A DNA stretch of 64,000 nt. Origin: Kalaharituber pfeilii. Taxonomy: Eukaryota > Ascomycota > Pezizomycetes > Pezizales > Pezizaceae. The position numbers were made by a program, and so were the translations under genes. Below, in pieces: positions 1-10,755 of the stretch. Location: NCBI GenBank assembly GCA_015179045.1, contig WHUZ01000002.1, forward strand, positions 682,001 through 746,000, given 5' to 3'. Position 1 is the stretch's first letter, and the number at the start of each line of letters is the position of its first letter. The notes below the pieces were generated by a model, which was given only the letters and a program-made list of their open reading frames with translations, was not told the DNA's origin and ran no database searches.

Positions 1-459
1 CCGTGGAGGATATTGAATACAGGCAAGGGCGCGAGGGTGCCGAGTTTAGTGACGGAGTCGACACATATTCATCCACCGGGTGTCTTACTTACAACGTCGA
101 CGATATACCCGCTGGATCAGAGGAAGGTGATTGGAGCAAGCAGGTTCGTTAGGGTCCTACGCACACCGGAGAGTAGAGATACGGTTGAGTGTATCTTTAG
201 GCCAAGGGAGGTGAAAATTGGGAAAAAATATTGGGATGAGGTGAAGGAGGTGGATGGAGGAGAATGGGGAAAGAGTAGTGGAGAGGAAGGGGAGTGGAGG
301 AATGGGGATGAGGGAGTGTGGTTGGTCGGCGGGTGGTGCTGGGATGGAATGGTATTGTTAGAAGGGTGTGTGAGGAGTGCAGGGAGAGTGGCAAGGGAGT
401 TGGGGGTGGAAGTACCATGGGAGAAGGGGGAGCTTGTGAGGGAGGAGAGTTGGGAATAA
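1..459 (+). CDS. Probable FAD-dependent oxidoreductase (amine-oxidase-like), 3' end only
   Basis: The reading frame is open from base 1, so the gene starts before the window; about 152 C-terminal residues are present and end at a TAA at 457-459. The C-terminal motif VWLVGGWCWDGMVLLEGC followed by an SAGRVARELGV helix resembles the closing FAD-binding segment (a GGW/GAW box, then a helix under the flavin) of fungal flavin-containing amine-oxidase-like proteins with an NAD(P)-binding Rossmann fold. This is recalled family resemblance, not a search. A Gly/Glu-rich insert (EVDGGEWGKSSGEEGEW) lies just before the motif. A frame on the opposite strand over the same bases is Ser/Pro low complexity and is a shadow. 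The N-terminal dinucleotide-binding motif is outside the window, so substrate and class stay open. Confidence 0.45.
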   Translation, partial: PWRILNTGKGARVPSLVTESTHIHPPGVLLTTSTIYPLDQRKVIGASRFVRVLRTPESRDTVECIFRPREVKIGKKYWDEVKEVDGGEWGKSSGEEGEWRNGDEGVWLVGGWCWDGMVLLEGCVRSAGRVARELGVEVPWEKGELVREESWE

Positions 460-846
460 GATGGAGGAATGCTGAGATGGAGCAGGGAGGGAGCAGGGAG
501 AGGGTGGATAGGGACCGTACATACTGTTGATGATAGACTAAGTATACTACTTACATACATAGTAATCGTATATACCTTCCGCCTGTTTATTTATTCTTGA
601 TTTATCTGTAACTTCCTGTTTTTGTTATATCGATGGATGGGTGTTTGACTGAGCTGGAGCGGTTGTACAGAGAATATATCCGGAATATACACTTACTAGT
701 ATTCAGATAAGACTCATCAAATTATAGGAAGCGGAATATAGCGGTCATTGGAGAAATTACGGATATGTGAATGTTTGATGACGACTTGTTTAGGTGCTGG
801 GTTGAGGCTGTTTGGAGGTATACAGGAGATAACAGAGCTTCTTGGT

Positions 847-882
<36 letters not shown>

Positions 883-1195
883 TGCGCTCTGATAGCTGGT
901 AGTTTTATTAACTCATTTAACATACATATGTACTTTAGAATTTGTTATATTGCCGTTTTGGGACGTTGGGAGAAGTTTTACCATGCTTTTATGTTCGCAC
1001 AAAAATTGATTTGAGATATAGAACCGTTAGATATATTTAGCACTCCATATAAATATCCTTTACGATCCCCGAATGCAATACCCCACCCCCCCGCCCCCCC
1101 CAAAAAAAGGCGCACAGGAATAGTGCAACCAATAAAAACTGCAAAATATACAAGAAGTTCCTTGGTGGAGAATTACGAAACTCCCTCTATATTGC
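460..1195. other. Intergenic spacer with a long poly-T run
   Basis: This is the stretch between two convergent gene ends. It contains a T homopolymer of about 30 bases near 848-879 and a C-rich/A-rich stretch near 1081-1107. I see no coding potential; the short frames here only read through the homopolymer. Confidence 0.6.
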
Positions 1196-1509
1196 TCAAC
1201 TAGTTGCTTTCAAATCTGAAAATCCCCCTTCCACTGTCTTCCCACTAAGAATTTCCTTCCCTGTCTTCTTGATCTTCTCGGAGACATCGTCGTAGGAAAC
1301 GGTCGGTTCGGCGATGACTTTGACGGTTTGCTTTTCGAGGGAGACATCATAGGCCTTGATTCCTGATAGGGGGAGTGGGGTTAGCGGGATGGTTATGTGA
1401 GGGGGGTAAAGGACGAACCATCCATCTTGGCCAGGACGCGGTTGACAGCGCCAGAGCAGCCACCGCAGGTCATCTTAACGTTGAATTCATAGTATTGTTC
1501 GGTAGACAT
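1196..1509 (-). CDS. ATX1: ATX1-like copper metallochaperone, two exons
   Basis: Two exons on the minus strand (1419-1509 and 1196-1362) join in phase 1 across a 56-nt intron with a GT donor and CAG acceptor, giving an 85-residue protein. It begins MSTEQYYEFNVKMTCGGCSG and matches the heavy-metal-associated (HMA) fold of ATX1: the copper site MTCGGC is at residues 13-18, followed by helix AVNRVLAKMDGI, strand YDVSLEKQTVKVIA and the C-terminal helix VSEKIKKTGKEI. In yeast this cytosolic protein hands Cu(I) to the Ccc2 ATPase at the Golgi; the role here is inferred from homology. Length is normal for the family (about 70-85). The ATG was chosen because it lies just ahead of the first strand, as in homologues. 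Both exons are short, so the gene is easy to miss; a longer frame in another phase over the 5' end is spurious. Confidence 0.9.
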
Positions 1510-2639
1510 CTTGAGTGTGTTCAGTGGGACTGGCTTGAGGGGTGGGATTAATGGTGGGGATTGGTAAGGGTTTGGTCAGTCTCGGAAATTTTGAGGAGCT
1601 ATATATATGTGAGAGGAATGTCATCACGAGGTTTGAGATGTGGGTAGGAAGTGATTCTAGGCATGTCTCAAGTCCTGTTGAGGTGGGGTATGCGGGAACG
1701 CGGGAATGCAGGGAGCTGCTGCTGCAGTGCTGCAAGCTGTGGAAGTTGCTTGGAAAAAAACATAGATATGTAGACACGTACCTGAATTTGAAGCAGATCG
1801 GATGGGCTAAGAGATATATTTGAGTTGATTACTAGAAGGGCTGTTGATGCTGATAATCACTGCGTTCAACGATAATTGACGAAAAGGCAGAGAACAGTAG
1901 TATATATACAGTCAGGGGATAGAACAAAGGTGGAAGCAACTGGAAGTGGGTATTTGTAATATCTTGGAATGAAAGGAATTGCACAGAGATGAGAATGGCA
2001 GATGGTGGAGGGACTTGTGCAGGTTTTAATGGACATACGGCCATTACCACTCAAACATCCCTATTCAGCAGGAAAAAGGCAAGCAGTACAAAGCACCGTG
2101 TACTTAATTTCAAGCAGGTCACATAAGCAGCTTAAGCTTACGAGTGTCGCCATTCACGTCTGACAGGAGCTTCAAATTTGGGGAGACAAGACTGGCAAAG
2201 TAGTCGAAAACCAGTGGAATTCTTATGGTAGTTATAGGGAACTTCTACAATAGATTTCTTGTTCACCGGCTTGGCTTGGAGGGGAGATATGTTCGCTGGA
2301 GAATCAAGCCACGACAATCACGGACGCATCAAATGCCGCTACTGATCCCGGGTTGATCGTTACAGTACAGAATGAGTAAACGCAGCCTGGGAAGCATACG
2401 TATACAATTGATGAATGAGAGCAATGACAGTTTGATATCTGTTTAGCTACTAAGTTTCATACAGTGTATGTTACCAAATTGAGTACTCGTACGACTACAG
2501 CACTACGATGGTAAAATCACTAAGCAAAAGTCTTGGTAATTGCGATCTGACGCGCTGCCAGCGATAGGGTCTTGAAGGGAAGAAAATTGAGATGTTTCAG
2601 TGAGAAATGACCCGATTAACTTACAACTCGAACTGATGA

Positions 2640-3160
2640 TGGTATACAGGGTATAGAACAATAGGATAGTATAGGATTTTACTTCTGCAGTAGAATTGTA
2701 GTGTAATATATCTTAGTTATTAGGCACTCTATACAAAATCCTGCTACTTTTATAAAGCCTATAGCCTTATTATAAAAATAAGAGTAGCAATGAGAATTTT
2801 TTATATAGGAAAAATAATACCTTAAACTTTATGATTCCAATTGCAGAATGGAAGTTGGGACTATAGAGCCGCCTAGAAAAAATTACAAACACTAAATAAG
2901 ATCTTGAAATTCTTATACAAAATTGCATTCAGTAAATCAAATACTTTCTACAAAGTATACAGCATTGCAGAAAGTATAATAAAAATATGAAGTAGGATTA
3001 ACTCAATATTTTTTTTTTAATAGCAAAATTGTCCAGCTACTAAAAACCTTTTTCTAGCACACAGCTGCACTGTTTTGTAAAGAGACTATTAATAAAAACA
3101 CTTTTATTGCTTATTTTGTTAATGAACTATATAATTGACTACAACTATCCTCATGAATGG
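2640..3160. other. AT-rich block, possibly decayed repeat
   Basis: Composition falls to mostly A/T with dense stops in all frames and A/T homopolymers (for example near 2797-2815 and 3010-3020). It contrasts with the flanks. It could be relic transposon DNA degraded by cytosine deamination (RIP-like or methylation decay), but no parent element can be named. Confidence 0.4.
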
Positions 3161-3219
3161 CCTCATTATTCTAGAAACATGAACCTACAAATTGCATTTG
3201 AAATTGAGCTATGCATTGG

Positions 3220-3402
3220 TGTAACGGAGGTGGTAAACGCAGAGAGTTATGATACCGTCCGCCAGGCCAAAAAGACACTTGACTAGTGATATTCGCTAGT
3301 CCACTGCGTAACTCATATAGCACTCATTTATGCGACTACGACGCCGTTCCGGCTGTCGGCGTCGCATATGCGCATCCACCGACCGCCCGCCTACGGTTGC
3401 GG
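3220..3402 (+). repeat. Repeat family A, copy 1
   Basis: About 183 bp beginning gtaacggaggtggtaaacgc and ending near ctacggttgcgg. It matches copies at 9930-10057 and 19265-19467 through the shared blocks ggtaaacgcagaga, ccgccaggccaaaa and agctcatatagc-like. All copies have the same orientation. An internal imperfect palindrome (gactagtgatattcgctagtc) could form a hairpin, and the 3' half is rich in GCGAC/GTCGC motifs. There is no coding capacity. Its class is unknown (MITE, SINE or solo terminal piece). Confidence 0.7.
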
Positions 3403-5093
3403 TGAGAAGCTCTACAACAAGCATTTTGTAATTAGAGGGATTTTAATAGAGAAAACCTTTTCCAGCAAAAACATACAGACTCCTGTTCAATGCTATCACT
3501 GGTGTTTCTTGAGTGTACAGACATTGGAGATGCCGAGTTGGAATATGCTGTCGTGCCGTTGCTGGAGACTGGGGAGGCCGTATGCTGGTTAGATACATGA
3601 TTGGAACGTAATGTTGCCACGGGAAGTCAGCGTACAAATCCGAGTAAGTATGTGAGCGCAGGAGAAGGTTGTCCAACACTGGCAGCTTTTGTGCTTGTCA
3701 GTGAGCAAGGACGCTGCGGTGCTGTACCATGCGAGACTAGCGGAGAACATCTCCATGTGCATGGATGAGAATAATTGCCGCCAAGCTCGCCCACAGAGAT
3801 CTTGGCAGCAGGATCGGACCGCAACGCAAAACGTTCGGCAAATTGTTTGGCTCCAACATCATTCATCTCCGTTCACGACGGCCTTTCTTCCTCGCGCCTT
3901 GTTATTGCTTTTTACTACCATGCATTGTTGTACATGTATTTAGCCATTAGGAAACACACTGGACTGACAGTTTATTTAAACCAATTCTCCCTTCCCAACA
4001 ACCCCCCCCCCTCCCCAAATTACAGCTCCAGCAAATTCCCTACCCACAGACTCTTGCGAGCCTGTAACTGAAATATACCTCACTTATACTTCGGTACCCG
4101 GGTATCTAAATCACAAGGCTGCTCTTTGTGCCTTGTCATTTGGGAATAGATCAATGGCCGATCCCAATTAAGCCGGAGCGCTACCCTGGTATCCTGATTT
4201 GCTGTAAAAGGCCAGGAATGAGTGGGTAGGGGTTGACTTAGAGGGTCTTACATTCCTTCTTTTTTTTTTTCATCTTTGGCATGTTTTCGTTTCTGCTCGG
4301 TTCAAAGTTGTTTTCGACACATAATTTGAAAATGAAATATGAACCTAAGTAGATTCTTGCATTGAAATTCATGAGCAGAATGTGGCGACTATGTGCATAT
4401 GAACCCAAAAACTCTATAGTACTTGGGACATGTCTCCTGCGTGAACATTTAGGATGTTTATCGATATAGAAATGTGCAAGATGGATTTGTAATGGGATGA
4501 TGTGGTCTGGGTTGGGGTGATGGAACTTCCAGTAACCAAAAGTTAAAGGAGAGAGGGAGGAGTAGAAATGGATGCATTGGTAGGTGGTGTATTGTATTGA
4601 TTTGGTGATGAGTTGCTGAAGGTGTTTTGCAGCTTTAATGTGTTGTGGTGTTCAGGGAAAGCATAGTTGCATCAGCGTGTGGAATTCTGCGAGGATAATG
4701 TAGTTGAGGAATTTGCATAGTGTGCGAATTTAACGGTAGTTGGCGGTAAATTTCATTGCGTGTGACAAATTCAGCGGCTGAATGCATGAAAACTGCAAGT
4801 GCACTCCCATAATCGGTGCTGGTCGGAGCAACTTCACAATGCATAGCGATTATGCTTCTCATGACATTGGACTGGTTTTGCATATAATACAAAGAAGTAT
4901 ATAAATGGCTGATTTGATGGTATGCACAACACAGCTTATATCTCAAACTTCATAAAATGCCAAAATGTGCAATGTAACGTACAGACTTCCATTGATGAAG
5001 CCTTTTTTTTTAAAATTAATCAGTACACCTTTTGCATATCGGCATTCAATATAATACAAACAATGGATCACGCGTGACCTTCACTACCCTAAT

Positions 5094-8000
5094 CTAACAA
5101 ATACGATGTTCTGGCGGCCTATAAGGTACTCCCAAAATTTCAAAGATCCTCTGTAACGGTAATGTAAGCTGATGTCCGATAACCTATTAGTGATCTGGGT
5201 TGCCAACCTCTTCGCTTTCAGCTTCGACCAAAGTTCCCTCCGTCACCTTGATTCTGTTTACTCCACGCATTACATCTTTATAGAGGCCTCTCTGGTTCAG
5301 TCGATAACCCTATATTTCAGTGAAACAGTTTTTTTCAGTAACATATCCATTTGGTCAAGAATGGTGTCAATTGCAGCACACCTTCTTTGATGCAAGTAGT
5401 CTCATTGACCTATTAAATATGTCGTTCCCTGTCTGGAGTTTAGATGTCAGTAAGAAGTAATATTCAGTTAACAATCAGCATGACATGGGATACTACAAAA
5501 TATAGAAGGGCTGCTCCGCGCTCTTTCCAGGGCACAAGCAAAAAGTCTAGACGCAGGTGATTAGTTTCATTGTATGAATACTTATCAGTGCCAGGTACAT
5601 ACCAATTCTCCGCCAGCGTGCCCCAGATTCAATCATAGAAGCACCATGCCACTTTGAACCATTGAAGTCTTTATGACTGGTTGCTAATGTACATTGCAAG
5701 AAATTTATCGCAAAAAGCCTCGAAACAAGCTCATCCAGAACAGCTATCACAACGTTAGTATGATAACTGAAAGTATTGACAGGGAAAACTATACGCTTAA
5801 GTTCAGAGATGGTAGCTCCCTTCTTCGTAATGATAATATCAATCTATTTGAGCTTGTTAGAGTTACCTGAACACCGGTGGGTAGTTGCACATACATCACC
5901 ACAATCAGCAGCACCTCGCCGGAACGAACCCATAATTTCAAGCTCCAATTCTGCGTCAATCTCGTGCGCGACCCGTTTTACGACATCACCATGTCTTTGC
6001 ACCTCTTCTCGCGGAATCCTGGAGTTGAAATCCTGGAGTCTACATGAGTATCGTATGGCCAGTTATTACTCCTATCACAATCCATACCTCATAATGTTCT
6101 ACCCCAATTCTCTGGTTGGTAGTGAGTGGTGCCTTTTTTAAAAGGTCATCCAGGCTTTTATATCCAGCGGCGATCCATCTCCGTGCTTGCACAGGCCTTG
6201 GTTATGTTAACCATGGTTCGGTGTTTCACGGAAGGGAGAACAAACCCAGCTCCGTATATACCCATGAAAAGTTTTAACAGAGCATCATGTGGCTCCAAAT
6301 TAGCATATTCAAGCCGTTTAAGATGATTTGTAAAGACTGAAATTGCGGTTAGCAGTCAAGTGATGCAATAGAGAGGATTACCAACCTATTTCCTCTATTT
6401 TTTTCGCCAGCCTTTCTCCAACAAATGGCAGTCTGCGCAACATTAACAGTAACTCAATGAGCTATGATGAAATCCCACGTACTTATGCGCCTCTTCTGCG
6501 AATACAATTTTTGTTGTCTGTTTCTTCAGAGTAGCTATAGCCTTTCGGTAACTGAGAGAACGCCAATGATCGCCAACCAATTCATAGTACTTCTGCATTT
6601 CGGAAAGCTATATCCGGGCTTTAGCTACGGAACCCTATACTGATTGCAGGCATGCTCACAACATCAATCGTCCTTTGATTGGGGTTTTGATCCTTGCTTT
6701 GCCCATCATGTTTGTACATGCATTGAAACGCTGCCTGGAAATCACCCGACTTCTCGGTTTTTGTCACTTTAAGCCGTCGACGTTTGCTAGCGTGATCCGA
6801 GCCCGAATCACGTTCATCATCTGAATTGCTTTCTGCGTCCACTGGAATATTGGAGGTCGACTCAAATTCTTCGTCATCATCCAAGGGCTGTTCTCTCCCA
6901 ACTGTCAGAACAAGGGTCGATACAATGAGTTGAGGGTAATAACCAAATCCGCTGTTCTCTTGGTCTCTTCAATTATCCTGCTTAGGATGTCATTTACATC
7001 ATAGTCCTGAGGAGGTGCCGTAGGAGTTGCTTTGCTCCTCGGACGATCTGAAGGCATTATTGATGACTGCGACTGTGATTTAGGGCGCCCTCGAGCTGAC
7101 GAGGAGGGATATGGTGCAGAGCTCAAATCACTACAAGTAAATGTTATATTAGGCGATTAGCATGTTCCCTGAATTGCCGCCTAAATTATCGGTACCTCTT
7201 CTGAGTGCTCTCATCAGCCTTCCGCTTGCCCTTCACGGGCTTTATCTGAAGCGATGAGCTAACGTCTATAGCTGCCTCAGGCTCCGAAGCCGGGGGAGGT
7301 TGCGCTCTCTGCACTGTAGCCCTTCCCGGCACCGCATATATAGGCTGCGCCGTGTCCAACAATCGATGAAAGTGTAGACAATCTCCTGGATACTTCTCGT
7401 TCACAACTGCAATATGATCCTAGCAAATTATCAATATGAATGAATTTCGACCTCAAAGTCTCAGTACCGATGGAGGACCCACCGAAATGCTGTCAATTTT
7501 GAGGTATTGCAGAATATGCTTGTATTCGAAGTGCCGGTCGGCAACAATATGTGTGACGTCTGGAATTGGGCGTCAGTGAGCATCGTGCCTGAATCTCCAT
7601 GAGGTCATGCAGCATAATGCAATATCTCAGGGTCCGTGCGCCAGGAGCGCACTGGGTGGCTGGTGCACAGACGATCTTATGGCGATCCTTTTGCTTGACT
7701 TCGACAACACTTCATGCGCCTCCAACTAGATCAACACTCACCGTCGTTTGCCCAGTCATTGCTGCATATAGCACCATATTCGACAGCCTTGTTCACCCTC
7801 ATGCGCCGTGCACCATTATTCAGATCATTGGGAACAAAATCTGAGAGTACATCTCCTTGTCAGGCTAATTCGGCATAATGCGTGGCCAATGAGAAAAGAT
7901 AGCATACAAAATGTTAATCCCTTGAACAGCTGCTGCGACTCAGGAGCAAGGGCCACCGCAGCCGTCTTCTCCCGTCTCCGTTTTGGCGCCTCAACTGCCT

Positions 8001-8463
8001 GCTCCTTGGATGCACCCGTCGCCTTCAACTGACGCTTTGTTTTCGGAGATGCTGTAGATGGTGTTGGCATACTGCGTTTCGGCGGCATCTGGGATGACTT
8101 CGAAGGTGTTTGAATTGGTGGGGCCTTTCGAGTTCGAGAAAGCGTTGTCTTAGAGCTACTAGCAATTGGGGATGGAGACCGCACCGGTCTATCTCGACGC
8201 TGGTTCGCCTTTCTCCACCGTTTCAGGAAGTCAACGATAGGATTATCCTCCACTACGAAGTCACTATTTACCCTGTTCTCTATCGAGTATAGACCCGCAA
8301 AGAAGGCTTTTTTGTCGTGGAAGACTCGCGAAGGGCTCGGGGTCCGGTTTGGCTCGCTCGATGTATCGGCCGGTGGGTCACTCATGGAGGGAGCAGACAT
8401 GAAGAAGGATGGGAACGCAGCGGAGGGGCTCATTGCTCCTTTTGTATTTTTATCTTGTGTCAT
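5094..8463 (-). CDS. Family X DNA polymerase (Pol lambda/Pol4-like) with BRCT domain, multi-exon
   Basis: A multi-exon gene. The N-terminal exon (to about 7905) is basic and Ser/Pro-rich and ends PESQQLFKGLTF. Later exons continue with a BRCT-like segment (FVPNDLNNGARRMRVNKAVE, THIVADRHFEYKHIL, then VNEKYPGDCLHFHRLLD). A Ser/Arg-rich and acidic linker follows (DDDEEFESTSN, SKRRRLK). The catalytic part has WRSLSYRKAIATLKK and the helix-hairpin-helix LPFVGERLAKKIEEI of the 8-kDa domain, then GSFRRG. The metal-binding GD/ID is joined across an intron (exons end at 5895 and resume at 5843). WRRI-D is also split, its Asp codon lying across the 5603/5546 junction. Near the C-terminus are TGNDIFNRSMRLLAS and FEILGVPYRPPEH. 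Such enzymes fill gaps in base excision repair and end joining. The ATG at 8463 is the first in frame; 8433 is an alternative. Exons 5603-5743 and 5795-5843 are phase-checked; other junctions are less certain. Confidence 0.88.
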
Positions 8464-9758
8464 ATTAAGGTTAATATGTATTCCTAGAGCGTAGTATGTA
8501 CTGTATGATAATGCTGTGAAACCTTGGATTAAGTGGTGTCGGGGAGGTGTGTAATTAGGCTTTCGGGGTGCATGTGCATGTACAGCGGTTTCAATGCCGG
8601 TTTAGACTTCGTCATCTAAAAGTTACTTACAAAGCTCGCGGGGGCTGGGGGGGAGGGTGGAGTAGCTCTAAGTAGCTGAGTAGATGGCCGGGCGACTAAG
8701 ATGCGATTCACCGATCCACGGAATTCGGTTCAAGTTTACTCACAATGCGCTGCAGCTGGCTGTGGGGAAGTGGAGTGGTACAACGCGTGAGTCAACGCGC
8801 GGCGCAATTAATGCACCGCGAGAAGGCGTGACCGTCTCGAGTCTTGTTACTGTACTCAGTACTCGGGGGTAGGGGAAAATACTCAGAAGCGCTATGCATG
8901 CATAATGTGCGCCACCTGGCCGGGGGTCAAAAGTGAAGTAGGTTGACTTTTTGTCGAAAAGTCTTCAGAACAATTGTATGGGTTTTACACACAAAAATAC
9001 GACACACGTAATTTTAACTGCATACAAGTCAATAAATTGTTGCATAATTATCACCCAACAGCCATAACAGCAAAGCTAATCTGGCGCACTTCTAACTAAT
9101 GATAGGACCTGTTCTTTTGTTATTTTATCCCACTCTTCCTGAGGTTTTCCACCTTGTTTGTGCATTCATCGCGTACAATAATAATTCTGACATGCTGAAC
9201 TTGAGTAGTTTCTCGATTGTGAATCTCATGACTAAACTTTTCATTTTGAGATTGTATGCAGGCTTCAGCAGGTGATTCGAGGCTGTGACTGGGAAATGGA
9301 GTTCTGTAAGTTGGTTGAAAAACAAAGAATTAAAGCGTGTTACTCTGTGAAGCGTGTAGGAAACTACAGAAAATACGTGTAGAATAACAAGTATTACATA
9401 ACCAACTGGTCAACTCTATCCTAGCAACTATCCCTGTCACATTGTATGCGCTTCTGAAGACTTACCCTTACCCCGAGTACATGCCTGCGTGCGGAGTACT
9501 CACTTTGTCCCTCAACCGAAGCCCGGCCCTGCATGGAGCTGCAACAGCCTTCTGAGTGACTGGCAGCCCACCTCACCGCCCCGGAGTAGAGGACGTGAGG
9601 GGCAGCAAGGCATCGTAAGGGGGCAGCACATGTCTGCTTCAAGCGGCTTCGACCGGGGGACGAGGGGAGGCGCTGGATACTTGTACTTGCACGTCCTGAA
9701 GGGCGCTAGCAGTGATCGGCGTGGAGCGCAGTGCGAGCCATAAAGCTGCCTGCATCTA
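8464..9758. other. Intergenic spacer upstream of the polymerase gene
   Basis: The promoter of the minus-strand DNA polymerase gene should lie in its first few hundred bases. The rest is mixed-composition DNA with several short frames on both strands (9.1-9.75 kb) that carry no recognisable motif. No TATA-like or other element stands out enough to mark. Confidence 0.5.
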
Positions 9759-9835
9759 CCGTATTCACTCACTTATGCATAAGAGGTAATACACAAACGC
9801 GCGCTAGTGTGGTCTTGGCAGAACTTCAGGCGCTA
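9759..9835 (+). repeat. Inverted-repeat arm (pairs with 12583-12651)
   Basis: The stretch from accgtattcac through acacaaacgcgcgcta and tggtcttggca reappears in reverse complement at 12583-12651 with scattered mismatches and small gaps. The two arms enclose about 2.8 kb that holds repeat A copy 2, the 63-bp palindrome and the MULE remnant. They could be ends of a larger decayed transposon or two inverted copies of one short repeat. Confidence 0.6.
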
Positions 9836-9929
9836 TTAATCGCGCTAGCACGCTCTTTGGTGCAATACTGGTATTACTATGCAATTATACATGGGCTAAT
9901 CTCCAGCTTCTCCATTATCTCAACACTCT

Positions 9930-10057
9930 GTAAATGGAGGTGGTAAACGCAGAGAATTACTACCCGCCAGGCCAAAAGACACTTGACTAGTGATGCTCTC
10001 TAGTCTTCTACGTAGCTCATATAGCTATTGTGCGACTGCGACACATTTGCGCATTGC
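9930..10057 (+). repeat. Repeat family A, copy 2 (shorter)
   Basis: It begins tgtaaatggaggtggtaaacgc and keeps the ccgccaggccaaaagacact block and the tagctcatatagc block. It lacks the GC-rich 3' third seen in the other two copies, diverging after gcgactgcgacac. Same orientation as the other copies. Confidence 0.65.
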
Positions 10058-10180
10058 ATTTTCGCATTTTTTGCGTCTTCCACCCAGTGACCCCGTATAT
10101 CATTACTCGTATACTACTATGACAAGACAAACTACAAAATAAAGGAATAAAGATACACAGTAAAATAGCATACCATGCTC

Positions 10181-10243
10181 TGTTCTCGTACCCAGACTCT
10201 CTTATATGGCACACTTAAATAAGAGAGTCTGGGCACGAGAACA
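10181..10243. repeat. 63-bp near-perfect palindrome with TGTTCTCGTRCCCAG ends
   Basis: Two 24-base arms (tgttctcgtacccagactct... and the complementary ...agagtctgggcacgagaaca) differ by a single base and flank a 15-base loop. The same terminal motif recurs at 47434-47448, 56885-56978 (two facing ends) and 57803-57817. This looks like abutted terminal inverted repeats of a miniature DNA transposon, or a strong hairpin. Confidence 0.7.
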
Positions 10244-10263
10244 ACTTCTACCACAGTAAGGAA

Positions 10264-10294
<31 letters not shown>

Positions 10295-10443
10295 CATTAC
10301 TCACATGCTGCCCTGTGGGCTATGGTGAGATTAAGTACATGAGGAAGTAAAAGGAATAACAAAGGCTAAGAAGGAAAAGAAATAACCAAGTGATGACATT
10401 CCAATGAATCCAACAGGCCAGGCCAGGCCGTCGGGACCTCTCC

Positions 10444-10484
10444 CCGGATGCAGGAGTATCGACAGGGGACTGTAGACTAGCCTG
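10444..10484 (+). repeat. 41-bp inverted-repeat arm flanking the MULE remnant (pairs with 11928-11968)
   Basis: The motif ccggatgcaggagtatcgac...gactgtagactagcctg is repeated in inverse orientation at 11928-11968 with one mismatch. A degenerate direct copy (cccggttgcagaggtatc) follows at once at 10485-10513. The arms flank the coding remnants of the Mutator-like transposase. Confidence 0.7.
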
Positions 10485-10755
10485 CCCGGTTGCAGAGGTA
10501 TCTACAGGGGACGGCGCAGGTCTTCAGATCGCATGCCAGACTTATGCATATGCGAGGTATGTTATTCAATTATCAAGCTATCTACATGCAAGGAAGATTT
10601 AGAAGATTTAGGAGGTTAATATGGAGAAGTCGAAGGCACGTGTCGAGTCTGTACTAGAACTACATCTTGCGTTTCCTGTGATAACTCATTGACTATGCTA
10701 TCATTTCTGACCTGGGCCTGCTGATTAGCCTGACGTTCTGCAAGCTCCACACCGG

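Larger units (their letters stand above)
1510..5093. other. Gene-poor, partly AT-rich spacer
   Basis: About 3.6 kb without a recognisable gene. Bases 2640-3160 are strongly AT-rich with many stop codons, which could reflect old repeat decay. A repeat-family-A copy lies at 3220-3402 (separate entry). A T run occurs near 4258-4271. Short frames near 3.4-4.0 kb and 4.6-4.9 kb show no recognisable motif on either strand. Confidence 0.55.

Noticed and set aside
117..560. Ser/Pro/Thr-rich frame opposite the oxidoreductase 3' end
   Set aside because: Compositional shadow of the G-rich coding strand; no motif.
5547..5750. Family X polymerase reading WRRIG, apparently lacking the third catalytic Asp
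   Set aside because: The Gly codon comes from reading into an intron. Splicing at 5603/5546 restores Asp in the expected place and the next exon continues with FLLVPWKERGAALLYF.
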